From the NCBI GenBank assembly GCA_031290985.1, contig JARLJW010000034.1, positions 1 through 64,000 of the forward strand: a DNA stretch of 64,000 nucleotides. The letters are read 5' to 3'. Numbering within the stretch: position 1 is the first letter of the stretch; each line of letters begins with the position of its first letter. The translations under genes and the position numbers were made by a program. The notes under the pieces were generated by a model, which worked only from the letters and a program-made list of their open reading frames with translations, was not told the origin of the DNA and made no database searches. This document shows positions 8,032 through 15,857 of this stretch, one piece after another. This stretch comes from Verrucomicrobiia bacterium. Its GTDB lineage: Bacteria > Verrucomicrobiota > Verrucomicrobiia > Limisphaerales > UBA11358.

Positions 8032-9152
8032 TATTTATTCGTCGTGCGGCCAAGGACTTCCTTACACACGGCGGCGGCGGAGTGTGGGCGGCCCAGCGAT
8101 TTTGCGGCCTTGGCCATTTCCCCCAGTTTCCTGGAGCCGAGCAGTTGTTCGACGCGGAAGGGCAGGTCTTCGATGCGGTTGGCCTTGGTGGCTGCGCCGT
8201 GTTCGAGGAGGAAATCGCTGTTGGCGGCTTCCTGTCCGGGAATCGGGTTCAAGATGAACAACGGCCTGCCCATCGCGAGCGCCTCGGAGGAGGTGAGGCC
8301 GCCGGGCTTGGTGATGATGAGGTCGGCGACGGCCATCAGCTCATGCATGTTCGTGGCGAAGCCGAGGACGTGCGTGGGGTGCTGGCGGTTATGCGTGGCG
8401 AGTTCGCGGCAGAGCTTTTCATTGCGGCCGGCGACGACGATGGTCTGGAACTGGCCGGCGACCTTGTCGAGTTCGTGCAGGATTTCCGCGACCGGGCCCA
8501 TGCCGAAACCGCCGCCGAGCACGAGGAGCACGGGCTGGTCATCGCGCAGGCCGTAGTGTTTGCGGACCGCCTTGGGATCGGGCTTGGATAAAAATTTTGC
8601 GGCGATGGGGATGCCCGTGGGCACGATGTTTTCCGCCCGCGCCCCGCGCGCGACGAGCCGGGCCTTGGTGCCTTCGGTGGCGACGCAGTAGAGGTCCACG
8701 CAGTCATCCATCCACAGCGCATGCGCTTCAAAATCGGTGACGATGCTGACGATGAGCGGCGGCGGCGTCTTTTCCTTCAGGCGCAACAGGCCGAGGGTTT
8801 CCAGCGGGAGATAATGCGTGCACAACACCACGTCGGGTTGGAACTGCTGGAGATGCTTGAGGAACTTGTGGCGCGAGTTGCTGGGGAAGGCGCGGCGCAG
8901 CTTGCTCATCGCGCGGGCGACCTTCGGGTTGTCCGTCTTGCCGAAGATCATGCCCCAGAGTTCCGGCGCGAGCTCGATCAATTTAACGTAGCCGTCCGCG
9001 TGCACTTTTTTGTGGATCGGGGAGAAAAACTTGATGAGGTCGAGGCGTTCGATGACGTCGTCCGGGCGCAGGGCGCGCCAAGCCTCCTCGAGCGCGGCCG
9101 CAGCGGCGATGTGGCCGCCGCCGGCGGTGACGGTTGCAATCAAGATGCGCAT
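8031..9152 (-). CDS. MGDG synthase-like glycosyltransferase (GT28)
   Basis: A 373-residue glycosyltransferase of the GT28/MurG-like GT-B fold, closest to monogalactosyl-diacylglycerol synthases and processive diacylglycerol glucosyltransferases. The N-terminus (ATVTAGGGHIAAAAAL) is the glycine-rich acceptor-side loop. The MGDG-synthase N domain is present (HYLPLETLGLL...VTDFEAHALWM), and the C-terminal half has GGGFGMGP and the donor-binding KPGGLTSSEALAMGRP. It likely adds a sugar from a UDP-sugar to diacylglycerol on the inner leaflet, making membrane glycolipid. It is translationally coupled to the small zinc-finger membrane protein. Confidence in the family is high, in the exact lipid product moderate. 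Confidence 0.88.
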   Translation of the reverse strand: MRILIATVTAGGGHIAAAAALEEAWRALRPDDVIERLDLIKFFSPIHKKVHADGYVKLIELAPELWGMIFGKTDNPKVARAMSKLRRAFPSNSRHKFLKHLQQFQPDVVLCTHYLPLETLGLLRLKEKTPPPLIVSIVTDFEAHALWMDDCVDLYCVATEGTKARLVARGARAENIVPTGIPIAAKFLSKPDPKAVRKHYGLRDDQPVLLVLGGGFGMGPVAEILHELDKVAGQFQTIVVAGRNEKLCRELATHNRQHPTHVLGFATNMHELMAVADLIITKPGGLTSSEALAMGRPLFILNPIPGQEAANSDFLLEHGAATKANRIEDLPFRVEQLLGSRKLGEMAKAAKSLGRPHSAAAVCKEVLGRTTNK

Positions 9153-9642
9153 GACGGGAGGCAGGGCGAAGGGGCCAAAGGATTGGCTTGCCCAACGTTC
9201 CTGCCCCGGCGCAAGCAGTGGATCGGCTGAAATAAATTAAGTCAGAAAATAGCACATACCGCATTGTTGCCGCGCAATGCGGTATGTGAGTTTAAAGCTT
9301 CCACCCGTCTTGTCCAGCCCAATATCGACTGCGTCATTCGGAAAAATACTTCGGAGGCAGGCAGCAAGTGCTGCCACCTCACTCAAAACGTTCTGTGAAC
9401 AACATCATTCCACCGAAAATAGCGAAACCCTGCTCCGCAGGTAAACCGGGTCGCCGCGCGTCCTGACCACCTTTCGCGGGAAATTGGGGCGGCTAACAAT
9501 GCATGCTCCTGACATCGCCTTTTTTATGGAGGCGAGTGCGTCCGATGGCCGTAAGCAGCCATCGTCGTGGCAAAACATGACTAGGATTTGCCAATGGTAG
9601 TTTGGCTAAAATTTTACTTTGGGCCGAAGGTAAGTCATCAAT
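9153..9642. other. Intergenic region with two inverted repeats, no supported gene
   Basis: About 490 bases between the divergent starts of the MGDG-synthase-like gene and the cytochrome c gene. It contains the perfect 14-bp inverted repeat at 9253-9288 and a second hairpin at 9360-9375, GGCAGCA-AG-TGCTGCC, within a GAGG...CCTC frame. The promoter of the cytochrome gene should lie in the AT-richer part just before 9643. No ORF here looks real. Confidence 0.6.
9253..9288. repeat. Perfect 14-bp inverted repeat
   Basis: CACATACCGCATTG (9253-9266) and CAATGCGGTATGTG (9275-9288) are exact complements around an 8-base loop, TTGCCGCG. There is no T-run on either side, so it is not a typical intrinsic terminator. 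It sits 100 bp upstream of the start of the MGDG-synthase-like gene. It could be an operator, an mRNA hairpin in that gene's leader or a mobile-element remnant. Confidence 0.85.
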
Positions 9643-9972
9643 ATGAAAAAGCTTCTCTGTATCGCGATTCCGGCGGCATTTATGCTCGCCTTGACCACCA
9701 ATGCGTTCGCCGCCGACGGCAAGGCGGTTTATGCCGACAACTGCGCCAAGTGCCACGGTGACGATGGCAAGGGCCAGACCAAGATGGGGCAGAAGCTCGG
9801 CGCACGTGATTATACCGATGCCAAGGTGCAGGATGACCTGAAGGATGCCGACGCCATCAAGTCCATCAAGGAAGGCATGAAGAAGGACGAGAAGACGCTC
9901 ATGAAGCCGTCCGAACTTTCGGATGAGGATATCAAGGCGTCACTCGCCTACCTGCGGACGTTCAAGAAGTAA
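9643..9972 (+). CDS. Secreted small cytochrome c (class I)
   Basis: A 109-residue periplasmic c-type cytochrome. It has a Sec signal peptide with likely cleavage after AFA (about residue 24), one heme motif CAKCH at 34-38, and a class I C-terminal helix (ASLAYLRTFKK). A Met in the TLMKP segment near residue 86 is the likely distal ligand. The lysine- and aspartate-rich middle (KDADAIKSIKEGMKKDEKT) is typical of small soluble c551/c553-like carriers. Start chosen at the only ATG fitting the signal peptide; a purine-rich GAAGGT precedes it. It shares its short C-terminal RTFK ending with the lipoprotein cytochrome at 1912-2280, so they may be paralogues. No redox enzyme is adjacent, so the partner is unknown. 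Confidence 0.92.
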   Translation: MKKLLCIAIPAAFMLALTTNAFAADGKAVYADNCAKCHGDDGKGQTKMGQKLGARDYTDAKVQDDLKDADAIKSIKEGMKKDEKTLMKPSELSDEDIKASLAYLRTFKK

Positions 9973-10175
9973 CGGCCGGTGGTTCAAGCAGGATTTTGGT
10001 GCCTCATCGCCGGGCTTGGTTTGTGGTTTGGTTCTTGGTTGGGCCGGCGGTGGGGCACCGTTCTTTTTTGGGTTCACCGTTTGCGGGGCGGTGGGGGGGC
10101 GGTACGGGCAGGCGCTTCGCCAGCACGAAATTTCTTTTGCCTTGGGCCTGACTTCGGCAAGCTGGCGTTAACGGC

Positions 10176-11519
10176 ATGAACATCGCCATCATCGGACTCG
10201 GCTACGTCGGGCTGCCCCTGTGCCTGCAATTCGCGCGCAGCGGCGTGCACGTGCTGGGTTTGGACATCGATTCCAAAAAGGTCCGCGCCCTCAATGCCGG
10301 GCGCAGTTACATCAAGCACATTGATGCCGGGGAGATCAAACGGCTCGTTCGCGCGGGGAAGTTTTGCGCGGCTTCGGATTTTTCCATGATTTCGGTCGGG
10401 TCACACACCCGGACAATTGCAAAGCCGCCTTACGTTGGCTGCTACGGGGAACGAGTTCAGGCCATCCTCATCTGTGTCCCCACGCCGCTGAAGAAAAATC
10501 GCGTGCCGGATTTGTCCTTTGTGCTGGAGACGGGACGGAGCATCGCGCCACACCTGCAACGCGGGCAGCTCGTCGTGCTGGAATCCACGACGTATCCGGG
10601 CACGACGGAGAATGAGTTGCGGGAAGTTTTGGAACGCGGTTCGGGATTGAAGGCGGGGGCAGATTTCCACCTGGCGTTCTCGCCGGAGCGGGAAGACCCG
10701 GGCAATCCCCGGAGCAAGGTGGCGGAGATCCCCAAGGTCATCGGCGGGTACACGCCGGCGTGTCTGGCGGCGGCGGTGAAGGTGTATTCGCAGGCCATCC
10801 GCATTTTGATTCCCGTGGCGAACTGCCGCACGGCGGAGGCGGCGAAGCTGCTGGAGAATGTTTTTCGCGGCGTGAACATCGCGCTGGTCAACGAACTCAA
10901 GGGCGTTTATGCGGCGATGGACATTGATATTTGGGACGTGATTGCGGCGGCGCGGACGAAGCCGTTCGGGTTCATGCCGTTTTATCCCGGCCCCGGCCTC
11001 GGGGGACATTGCATCCCGATTGATCCCTTTTACCTGGCGTGGAAGGCGAAGCAGGTGGGGCAGGAGACGCGCTTCGTGGAACTGGCCGGCGAGATCAACC
11101 GGTCGATGCCGGAGAAAGTCGTCGCGCGCGTGGGCCGGGCGCTGGCGGCGCAAAAGAAAAAATTGCGGGGGGCGCGGGTGCTGGTGCTGGGCCTGGCGTA
11201 CAAGGCGAACGTGGAAGACGACCGGGAATCGCCGAGCTACCGGCTGCTGGACCTGCTGGCGGCGCGCGGCGCGCAGGTGGCTTACCACGATCCGTACGTG
11301 CCGGTCATCAAGCCGACGCGGGAACATCCGCATTGGGCGGGGACGAAGTCGGTGAAGTGGAGCCGGGGAGTGATTGCTAAATTTGACGCCGTGCTGATTT
11401 CCACGGCGCACGCGGCGGTGGCTTACCAGGAACTGGCGGATTGGGCGCGGGTGATCGTGGATACGCGGAATGTGATGGCGGGATTCAAGACGGGGGCGGG
11501 GAAGGTTTGGAAGGCTTAA
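10176..11519 (+). CDS. UDP-N-acetylglucosamine/UDP-glucose 6-dehydrogenase family (WbpA-like), with an insertion
   Basis: A 447-residue nucleotide-sugar dehydrogenase that oxidises C6 of a UDP-sugar to the uronate with NAD. The Rossmann motif is GLGYVGLPL (7-15). The catalytic cysteine segment GPGLGGHCIPIDPFYL has the His-Cys-Ile-Pro form typical of WbpA-type UDP-GlcNAc/UDP-ManNAc dehydrogenases, and the C-terminal UDP-binding domain carries GLAYKANVEDDRESPS. Between ASDFS and AILICVPTPL there are about 25 residues where relatives have 5-6. This extra ~20-residue piece (about codons 71-91) is encoded by DNA with small inverted repeats and looks inserted in frame. The last 120 bp of the gene are duplicated 1,533 bp downstream. 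Role: polysaccharide or O-antigen precursor synthesis. Confidence 0.88.
   Translation: MNIAIIGLGYVGLPLCLQFARSGVHVLGLDIDSKKVRALNAGRSYIKHIDAGEIKRLVRAGKFCAASDFSMISVGSHTRTIAKPPYVGCYGERVQAILICVPTPLKKNRVPDLSFVLETGRSIAPHLQRGQLVVLESTTYPGTTENELREVLERGSGLKAGADFHLAFSPEREDPGNPRSKVAEIPKVIGGYTPACLAAAVKVYSQAIRILIPVANCRTAEAAKLLENVFRGVNIALVNELKGVYAAMDIDIWDVIAAARTKPFGFMPFYPGPGLGGHCIPIDPFYLAWKAKQVGQETRFVELAGEINRSMPEKVVARVGRALAAQKKKLRGARVLVLGLAYKANVEDDRESPSYRLLDLLAARGAQVAYHDPYVPVIKPTREHPHWAGTKSVKWSRGVIAKFDAVLISTAHAAVAYQELADWARVIVDTRNVMAGFKTGAGKVWKA
11396..11515 (+). repeat. 120-bp direct repeat, copy 1 (3' end of the dehydrogenase gene)
   Basis: Identical over 120 bases to 12929-13048. This copy encodes the last 40 residues of the functional dehydrogenase. 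Beyond it the sequences diverge: here the gene ends AAGGCTTAA, the other copy continues AAGGCGTGA. The FG-GAP gene lies between the copies. Confidence 0.97.
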
Positions 11520-11569
11520 CGGCAAAAATATTGTTCTCATCAAGTATTCTGTATATTTTAGAAAATATT

Positions 11570-12925
11570 ATGAGGTATGTTTTTGGGTTATGGCTGGCTG
11601 GGATCGCTTTTCTGGCTCCAAATTTTCAGCTTCACGCACAGAGTTTTTCCCTTTCCGCATTGCCCGTGGTGGGCACCAATCCAGTGCAGGTCGTGGTGGC
11701 GGATGTGAACATGGACGGGAAGATGGACCTGCTCAGCGTGAGCGGCATCACCAACCTGATAACGGTGCTGACCAACAGTGGCAATGGCAGTTTTGGTTTC
11801 GACACCACAATCAAGGCCGGCGTCACCGGCTTCTACGCCAATGCCTTCACAACTGCGGACGTCAATGGTGATGGCAAGCCTGATTTGACTTGTGCGCTGT
11901 CCACCGGCAATCCGAATTATATCGGCCGGCTGCTGGTGTTCACGAACGACGGCGGCGGCATCTTTGTTTCCAACACCATGCTGGCGGTCGGCACGAACCC
12001 GGTTTCGGTGGTGGCGGCCGACCTCAATGGCGACGGCCTGATGGATCTGGTTACGGCCAATGCCGGGGCATTGCCGAACTATCATACGGTGTCCATTTTG
12101 ACCAACAACGGCGACGGCAACTTCGTTTCCAATGCTACGATCAATGTCGGCAGCGGGCCGCTGTGCGTCATTGCGGCGGATGTCAATGGCGACGGCAAGG
12201 TGGATTTGATTACCGCCAATTTTTATGATGGGAAGCTTTCGGTGTTGCTGAACAATGGTGCCGGCCGTTTTACCCTCGCCGCTTCGCCAGGCGTTGGCAG
12301 TTATCCCATGATGGTCTTGGCTGCCGATGTAAACGGGGACGGCAAGGTGGACCTGGTCAGCGCCAATTCCGGTGATGATACGCTTTCAATCCTGACCAAT
12401 AATGGCAGCGGAACTTTCACCTTGTCCTCCTCGCCGGGTGTGGGCTTCACGCCCTATTCGGTCATCGCTGCGGATGTGAATGGGGATGGCTGGGTTGATC
12501 TGGTGAGCGTCAATAAAAATGGCGGGACATTGACGGTGCTGACCAACAACGGGAGCGGTGGTTTTGTCGTGGCCGGCTCGCCGGTCACCGGTAACCGGCC
12601 GTTTTCGGTTGCGGCAGCGGATGTGAGCGGTGATGGGCGGCTGGATTTGATCAGTGCGAACACCGGGACCAATTCGCTTTCCGTATTGACGAACTCGTTG
12701 AATTTCCTGCCGCGACTGGTGTTCAAACGGTCCGGCAACAACCTGATCGTGTCCTGGCCTTCGTCGTGGACCGGGTGGGCGGGTTGGACGTTACAGCAAA
12801 ACACCACCGTGAACGGCGCTGGCTGGACCGGCTTCAGCGGTGGCATCGGAGACAACGGCACCACGAAAGCAGTGACGAATTCGTTGGCGGCGGGCAATGC
12901 ATTTTTTCGTCTGTGGCATCCTTGA
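11570..12925 (+). CDS. Secreted FG-GAP/VCBS-repeat protein
   Basis: A 451-residue secreted protein. The first 25 residues are a Sec signal peptide (cleavage likely after LHAQ). I placed the start at the ATG at 11570 because it begins the signal peptide; the open frame runs further upstream inside the dehydrogenase gene. Seven repeats of about 60 residues each carry a calcium-loop motif of the form AADVNGDGKVDL (AADVNMDG, TADVNGDG, AADLNGDG and so on), the FG-GAP/VCBS beta-propeller signature. The C-terminal ~65 residues (from LVFKRSGNNL, ending FFRLWHP) form the short tail domain seen on many verrucomicrobial exported proteins. Probable cell-surface or extracellular beta-propeller, ligand unknown. 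The gene is AT-richer at its 5' end and lies exactly between two 120-bp direct repeats, so it looks inserted. Confidence 0.85.
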   Translation: MRYVFGLWLAGIAFLAPNFQLHAQSFSLSALPVVGTNPVQVVVADVNMDGKMDLLSVSGITNLITVLTNSGNGSFGFDTTIKAGVTGFYANAFTTADVNGDGKPDLTCALSTGNPNYIGRLLVFTNDGGGIFVSNTMLAVGTNPVSVVAADLNGDGLMDLVTANAGALPNYHTVSILTNNGDGNFVSNATINVGSGPLCVIAADVNGDGKVDLITANFYDGKLSVLLNNGAGRFTLAASPGVGSYPMMVLAADVNGDGKVDLVSANSGDDTLSILTNNGSGTFTLSSSPGVGFTPYSVIAADVNGDGWVDLVSVNKNGGTLTVLTNNGSGGFVVAGSPVTGNRPFSVAAADVSGDGRLDLISANTGTNSLSVLTNSLNFLPRLVFKRSGNNLIVSWPSSWTGWAGWTLQQNTTVNGAGWTGFSGGIGDNGTTKAVTNSLAAGNAFFRLWHP

Positions 12926-12928
12926 GCC

Positions 12929-13052
12929 GATTTCCACGGCGCACGCGGCGGTGGCTTACCAGGAACTGGCGGATTGGGCGCGGGTGATCGTGGATACGCG
13001 GAATGTGATGGCGGGATTCAAGACGGGGGCGGGGAAGGTTTGGAAGGCGTGA
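12929..13052 (+). pseudogene. Orphan duplicate of the dehydrogenase 3' end (direct repeat copy 2)
   Basis: Bases 12929-13048 are identical to 11396-11515 and would encode the last 40 residues of the UDP-sugar dehydrogenase followed by TGA. No start codon or upstream coding sequence exists in this frame. The different stop context suggests this could be the original gene end, displaced when the FG-GAP cassette entered. An assembly artefact must also be considered. Confidence 0.9.
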
Positions 13053-13169
13053 ACGGGCGGGTTCGCTTCGATATTTGATTGCATTCTGGCGTGCAGCTTT
13101 GAACAATCAGCGTGGCGATGGTAAAAATACGGGATAAAATGAAATTTCAGACAAGATTTTAGACGAGTT

Positions 13170-14189
13170 ATGGATTCCAACGAATGGGGTACACCCTTGA
13201 ATCGTCCGGCTTATTCCCCGCCCCAGATGCGGTCACCCGAATATAACCTCGGGCACGGGCAAGTCAGGGATCTGCACCGGAGTTTTTTGCTTGTGCTCAA
13301 GGAAAACGCGCGCGGGCGATTTCTACGCATCACCGAGAAGACGCGGGAATACACCTTCGGCATCAGCATCCCGGCCAGCGGGCTGGAGACGTTTCTAAAG
13401 GTATTTGATGACCTGGCCCGGGTGGCCAATGAGCCGTTGTCATCGGCGGTCACCCCGGCGGCAGCGGCCGGGGAATCCACCATCCAAGCAGAAGAACTGC
13501 AGGTTGAAAACCGGAGTTTTCGATTCATGGTGGATGAATATGCCCACGGCCGGTTTTTGCGGATCGTTGAAACCAGCTCCGGTCGCCCCGGTGGACTCAA
13601 CATCCCGGCGGGTGGACTCCCGGCCTTCCAAGAGGTGCTGGTTCGCCTGGTGAGGGTTGCGCACGAAGCGCCCTTGATCTTCCCCCCGGCGCCGCCCGTG
13701 CCAGCCCGGCTGGCGGCCAATGAAAATGTCATCAAATCTGTCGTGGTGCCGATTGAACGCAAGAGCTTCATGCTGGCGCTGAGGGAAAACCACCGCGGCC
13801 GGTACCTGCGGATCACGGAAAAGGGCACGGAGTGTTTTGCCTGCTTCATTGTTGCCGCCGAGGGGCTGGCGCAGTTCAAAGAGCTGGTGGATGAAATGAC
13901 AACCACCGCGAACCAGGTGCCCTATCCCTTCAGTCCGCCCAACCCGGACCGGCCTTGGGCCACTGAGCAGACGATTGATTCGGGGCAGATGCAGGTCCAA
14001 AACCGGATCATCGTGTTCCTGCTTCAAGAAAACCAGATGGGCCGTTATCTGCGCTTGGTGGAGGGGGAGCCGGGGCACCAGACCAACAGCCTGATCGTTC
14101 CGGCCTCCGGGCTGGACGTCTTCCGGCAACTGGTGGACGACATGGTCAAGACCTCGAACGAACAGCCGCTGGAAAATTTGCCGCCGTGA
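13170..14189 (+). CDS. Protein with four tandem PUR (Pur-alpha-like) nucleic-acid-binding repeats
   Basis: A 339-residue soluble protein built from four copies of a 50-55 residue module, near residues 36-88, 113-166, 193-246 and 274-328. Each begins F.(L/F).(L/V).E(N/Y)..GR(F/Y)LR(I/L).E, followed by an (I/N)(I/V)PA.GL..F segment and a helix ending (A/S)(N/H)E or NQ. This is the PUR-repeat pattern: a four-stranded sheet plus a helix that binds single-stranded DNA/RNA. Bacterial PUR proteins are usually one short repeat and eukaryotic Pur-alpha has three, so four is unusual. Linkers are Pro/Ala-rich. There is no signal peptide. It lies alone, downstream of the duplicated repeat. Likely role: ssDNA or RNA binding. 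The repeat count is seen directly; the function is inferred from the family. Confidence 0.75.
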   Translation: MDSNEWGTPLNRPAYSPPQMRSPEYNLGHGQVRDLHRSFLLVLKENARGRFLRITEKTREYTFGISIPASGLETFLKVFDDLARVANEPLSSAVTPAAAAGESTIQAEELQVENRSFRFMVDEYAHGRFLRIVETSSGRPGGLNIPAGGLPAFQEVLVRLVRVAHEAPLIFPPAPPVPARLAANENVIKSVVVPIERKSFMLALRENHRGRYLRITEKGTECFACFIVAAEGLAQFKELVDEMTTTANQVPYPFSPPNPDRPWATEQTIDSGQMQVQNRIIVFLLQENQMGRYLRLVEGEPGHQTNSLIVPASGLDVFRQLVDDMVKTSNEQPLENLPP

Positions 14190-14356
14190 AGCCGTTTCGA
14201 CGGCGCGCACGGGGAGGGGTATCTGAGATTCGCGGAAAGCGAAGCAAGGGCTGAACGATGCGGGAAATTCCGGATGAACTTAACTCGCTGCCGGGTGCAG
14301 GAGTTTTGCGGACGGAAAGGGGAGGGACTTCAGAGCGGCAAAAAAGGCCGCACCTG

Positions 14357-14569
14357 TCACCGAATGCGCCAGGTGATGCGGGCCTTGTCCAAATCGTACG
14401 GGGAAATTTCCATTTTGACGCGGTCGCCGACGGTCAGGCGCACCCAGCGTTTGCGCATTTTGCCACAGATGGTGGCGAGGACGAGGTGCTTGTTGTCGAG
14501 CTCGACCCGGAACATGGTGCCGGGGAGGACGACTTTCACGCAACCTTCAACTTCGATGTGTTCTTTCAT
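14357..14569 (-). CDS. infA: Translation initiation factor IF-1
   Basis: A 70-residue S1-like OB-fold protein, the normal length for IF-1, which binds the ribosomal A site during initiation. The recognisable features are MKEHIEVEGCVKVVLPGTMFRVELDN, shortened here to its ends (MKEHIEVEG... TMFRVELDN), the GKMRK basic segment, and GDRVKMEISPYDLDKARI near the C-terminus. The ATG at 14569 gives the canonical N-terminus; an upstream in-frame ATG at 14623 would run through the preceding terminator hairpin and is rejected. The last residues are TWRIR, where many IF-1 proteins have TYR. It is separated from the RRM gene upstream by a strong terminator, so it probably has its own promoter or relies on read-through. 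Confidence 0.97.
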   Translation of the reverse strand: MKEHIEVEGCVKVVLPGTMFRVELDNKHLVLATICGKMRKRWVRLTVGDRVKMEISPYDLDKARITWRIR

Positions 14570-14573
14570 TAAG

Positions 14574-14613
14574 AAAAATAAAACGGCGGGGTCCGGTTCA
14601 CCCGAACCCCGCC
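14574..14613 (-). terminator. Intrinsic terminator of the RRM-protein gene
   Basis: On the minus strand the sequence forms a 12-pair stem (arms 14602-14613 and 14585-14596, including one G-U pair) with a 5-base loop. It is followed by a T-rich run (complement of AATAAAAC near 14576-14583). It lies about 30 bp downstream of the RRM gene stop and just upstream of infA. Confidence 0.85.
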
Positions 14614-14644
14614 AAACTTTCAATTGGTGTCAGCCGGGCTGCGA

Positions 14645-14998
14645 TCAGTAACGACCGCGACCGCCGCCGCCGCCGCCTTCGCGACGACCACCACCACCGC
14701 CGCCGCCGCCGAAGTCACGGCGACCGCCGCCGCCGCCGGCCGGACGCTCTTCGCGCGGACGGGCAACGTTGACGGTGAGGGCGCGACCACCCAATTGCTG
14801 GCCGTTCAGACCGTCGATGGCCTTTTGGGCTTCTTCGGCGGAGGCCATGGTCACAAAACCGAAACCGCGGGGGCGGTTGGTCATGCGATCCATCATCAGG
14901 TTGGTTTCAGTGACGGTGCCGAACGCGGCAAACGCGTCCTGCAAATCGTTTTCAGAGGTGTCGAAGGAAAGATTCCCGACGAATAGTTTGTTGCTCAT
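14645..14998 (-). CDS. Gly-rich RRM RNA-binding protein
   Basis: A 117-residue protein with one RNA-recognition motif at residues 1-80: RNP2 is LFVGNL (5-10) and RNP1 is RGFGFVTM (44-51). It is followed by an Arg/Gly-rich tail ([12 protein letters not shown]... ending GRGRY). This is the bacterial small RRM type known from cyanobacteria and Verrucomicrobia, often cold- or stress-induced. It probably binds RNA as a chaperone or stability factor. It is preceded by a long (>250 bp) AT-richer leader with no gene, and followed by a strong terminator, so it is monocistronic. A regulated 5' leader would fit the family but is inference. Confidence 0.95.
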   Translation of the reverse strand: MSNKLFVGNLSFDTSENDLQDAFAAFGTVTETNLMMDRMTNRPRGFGFVTMASAEEAQKAIDGLNGQQLGGRALTVNVARPREERPAGGGGGRRDFGGGGGGGGRREGGGGGGRGRY

Positions 14999-15303
14999 GT
15001 GATGTTTTACTGTCCTAGACTGTTCTTGGCTACTACCAGACTGTTTCCGTTATTTCGGATTTCAAATCATCACTGAAACTAGTTCACTTGAAGATTCACC
15101 ATGTCTTAGAGAGATAAGCTATCTATCAGACACCGCAACCCTGACAGGTTTCGGGAGAATAGCAACAACTATCGCATTGCCAATTTTGCAACAAGCTGTG
15201 GATGAGCTTGTTGGAGAATGAATGATTTGGCGGAAAATGCAGCAGGGAAGGATGAAATTAGCCGCACGGACGGCAAGGGCGCCAGTTTTTATTTTAAAGA
15301 AAG
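14999..15303. other. AT-rich leader/intergenic region upstream of the RRM gene
   Basis: About 300 bases without a credible ORF. It is noticeably AT-richer than its surroundings. A perfect 9-bp inverted repeat, CAACAAGCT and AGCTTGTTG around GTGGATG, lies at 15189-15213. It could end the upstream minus-strand gene or be part of the RRM gene's leader. No good terminator T-run follows it. Confidence 0.55.
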
Positions 15304-15654
15304 TTAATGTTGCCGCGAAAGGCCGACAAAGATGCAGGCGACGCAGAGCACCGTGATCAAGGCGAGGACGACGATCACGAAGATCGCGCAGGAGGTCAGA
15401 AACAGACAGGCCAGACGTTTGAGGCCGGAAAGTTCATGCCGGGCGCCGCAGCCATAGAGGATGGTCAGCGCGGCCAGAATCGGACCGGAGGCGAAGGCGA
15501 GCATTTCCGCCCAACCGACCTGGAGCCATTCAAGCATCGGCCGGGCGGCGGCTCCGAGGAGGATGCAGGCAATGCACCCCAGCGCCGCATTGCCGATCAC
15601 ACTTTGCAATGGCGTCTGAACTTCAGAATGATGCCGGGCCAGATGCATGGTCAT
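15304..15654 (-). CDS. Hypothetical membrane protein
   Basis: A 116-residue protein with three predicted hydrophobic segments, at about 20-40, 46-68 and 80-112, and a short charged loop (RHELSGLKR) between the second and third. No recognised domain. The ATG at 15654 gives an N-terminus rich in His and charged residues. It lies about 160 bp downstream of the ribosomal operon terminator on the same strand, so it needs its own promoter. Real gene judged likely from the coherent membrane topology, function unknown. Confidence 0.5.
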   Translation of the reverse strand: MTMHLARHHSEVQTPLQSVIGNAALGCIACILLGAAARPMLEWLQVGWAEMLAFASGPILAALTILYGCGARHELSGLKRLACLFLTSCAIFVIVVLALITVLCVACIFVGLSRQH

Positions 15655-15812
15655 TCCGCAGCCGATTTAAACCGGCCGCAAGCTGAACCCTTGAGGCGAC
15701 TTTACGCCCGGTTGTAATAGCTGTCCACTGGTTTTTAGCCCTCTCCGGGGGGAGGGGACTTGTCGCCGGCTTTATAACATCGTCAACATCGTGGAGGCAG
15801 CTTCCGGCAAAT

Positions 15813-15842
15813 AAAAAAGGCGAGGCTTGCGCCCCGCCTTTT
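15813..15842 (-). terminator. Intrinsic terminator of the rpsP-khpA-trmD-rplS operon
   Basis: On the minus strand an 11-pair stem (one G-U pair) with a GCAA tetraloop (complement of TTGC, 15827-15830) is followed by a T-run (complement of AAAAAA at 15813-15818). It starts 16 bp after the rplS stop. Confidence 0.92.
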
Positions 15843-15857
15843 GAAGATGATTGAGAA

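Noticed and set aside
13170-14189. Alternative reading of the PUR protein as a simple low-complexity repeat
   Set aside because: The four modules share spaced conserved residues but differ elsewhere at DNA level, as expected for a real domain family, not a minisatellite.
14570-14623. Upstream start of infA
   Set aside because: The extension translates the terminator hairpin of the RRM gene; the 70-residue form is canonical.
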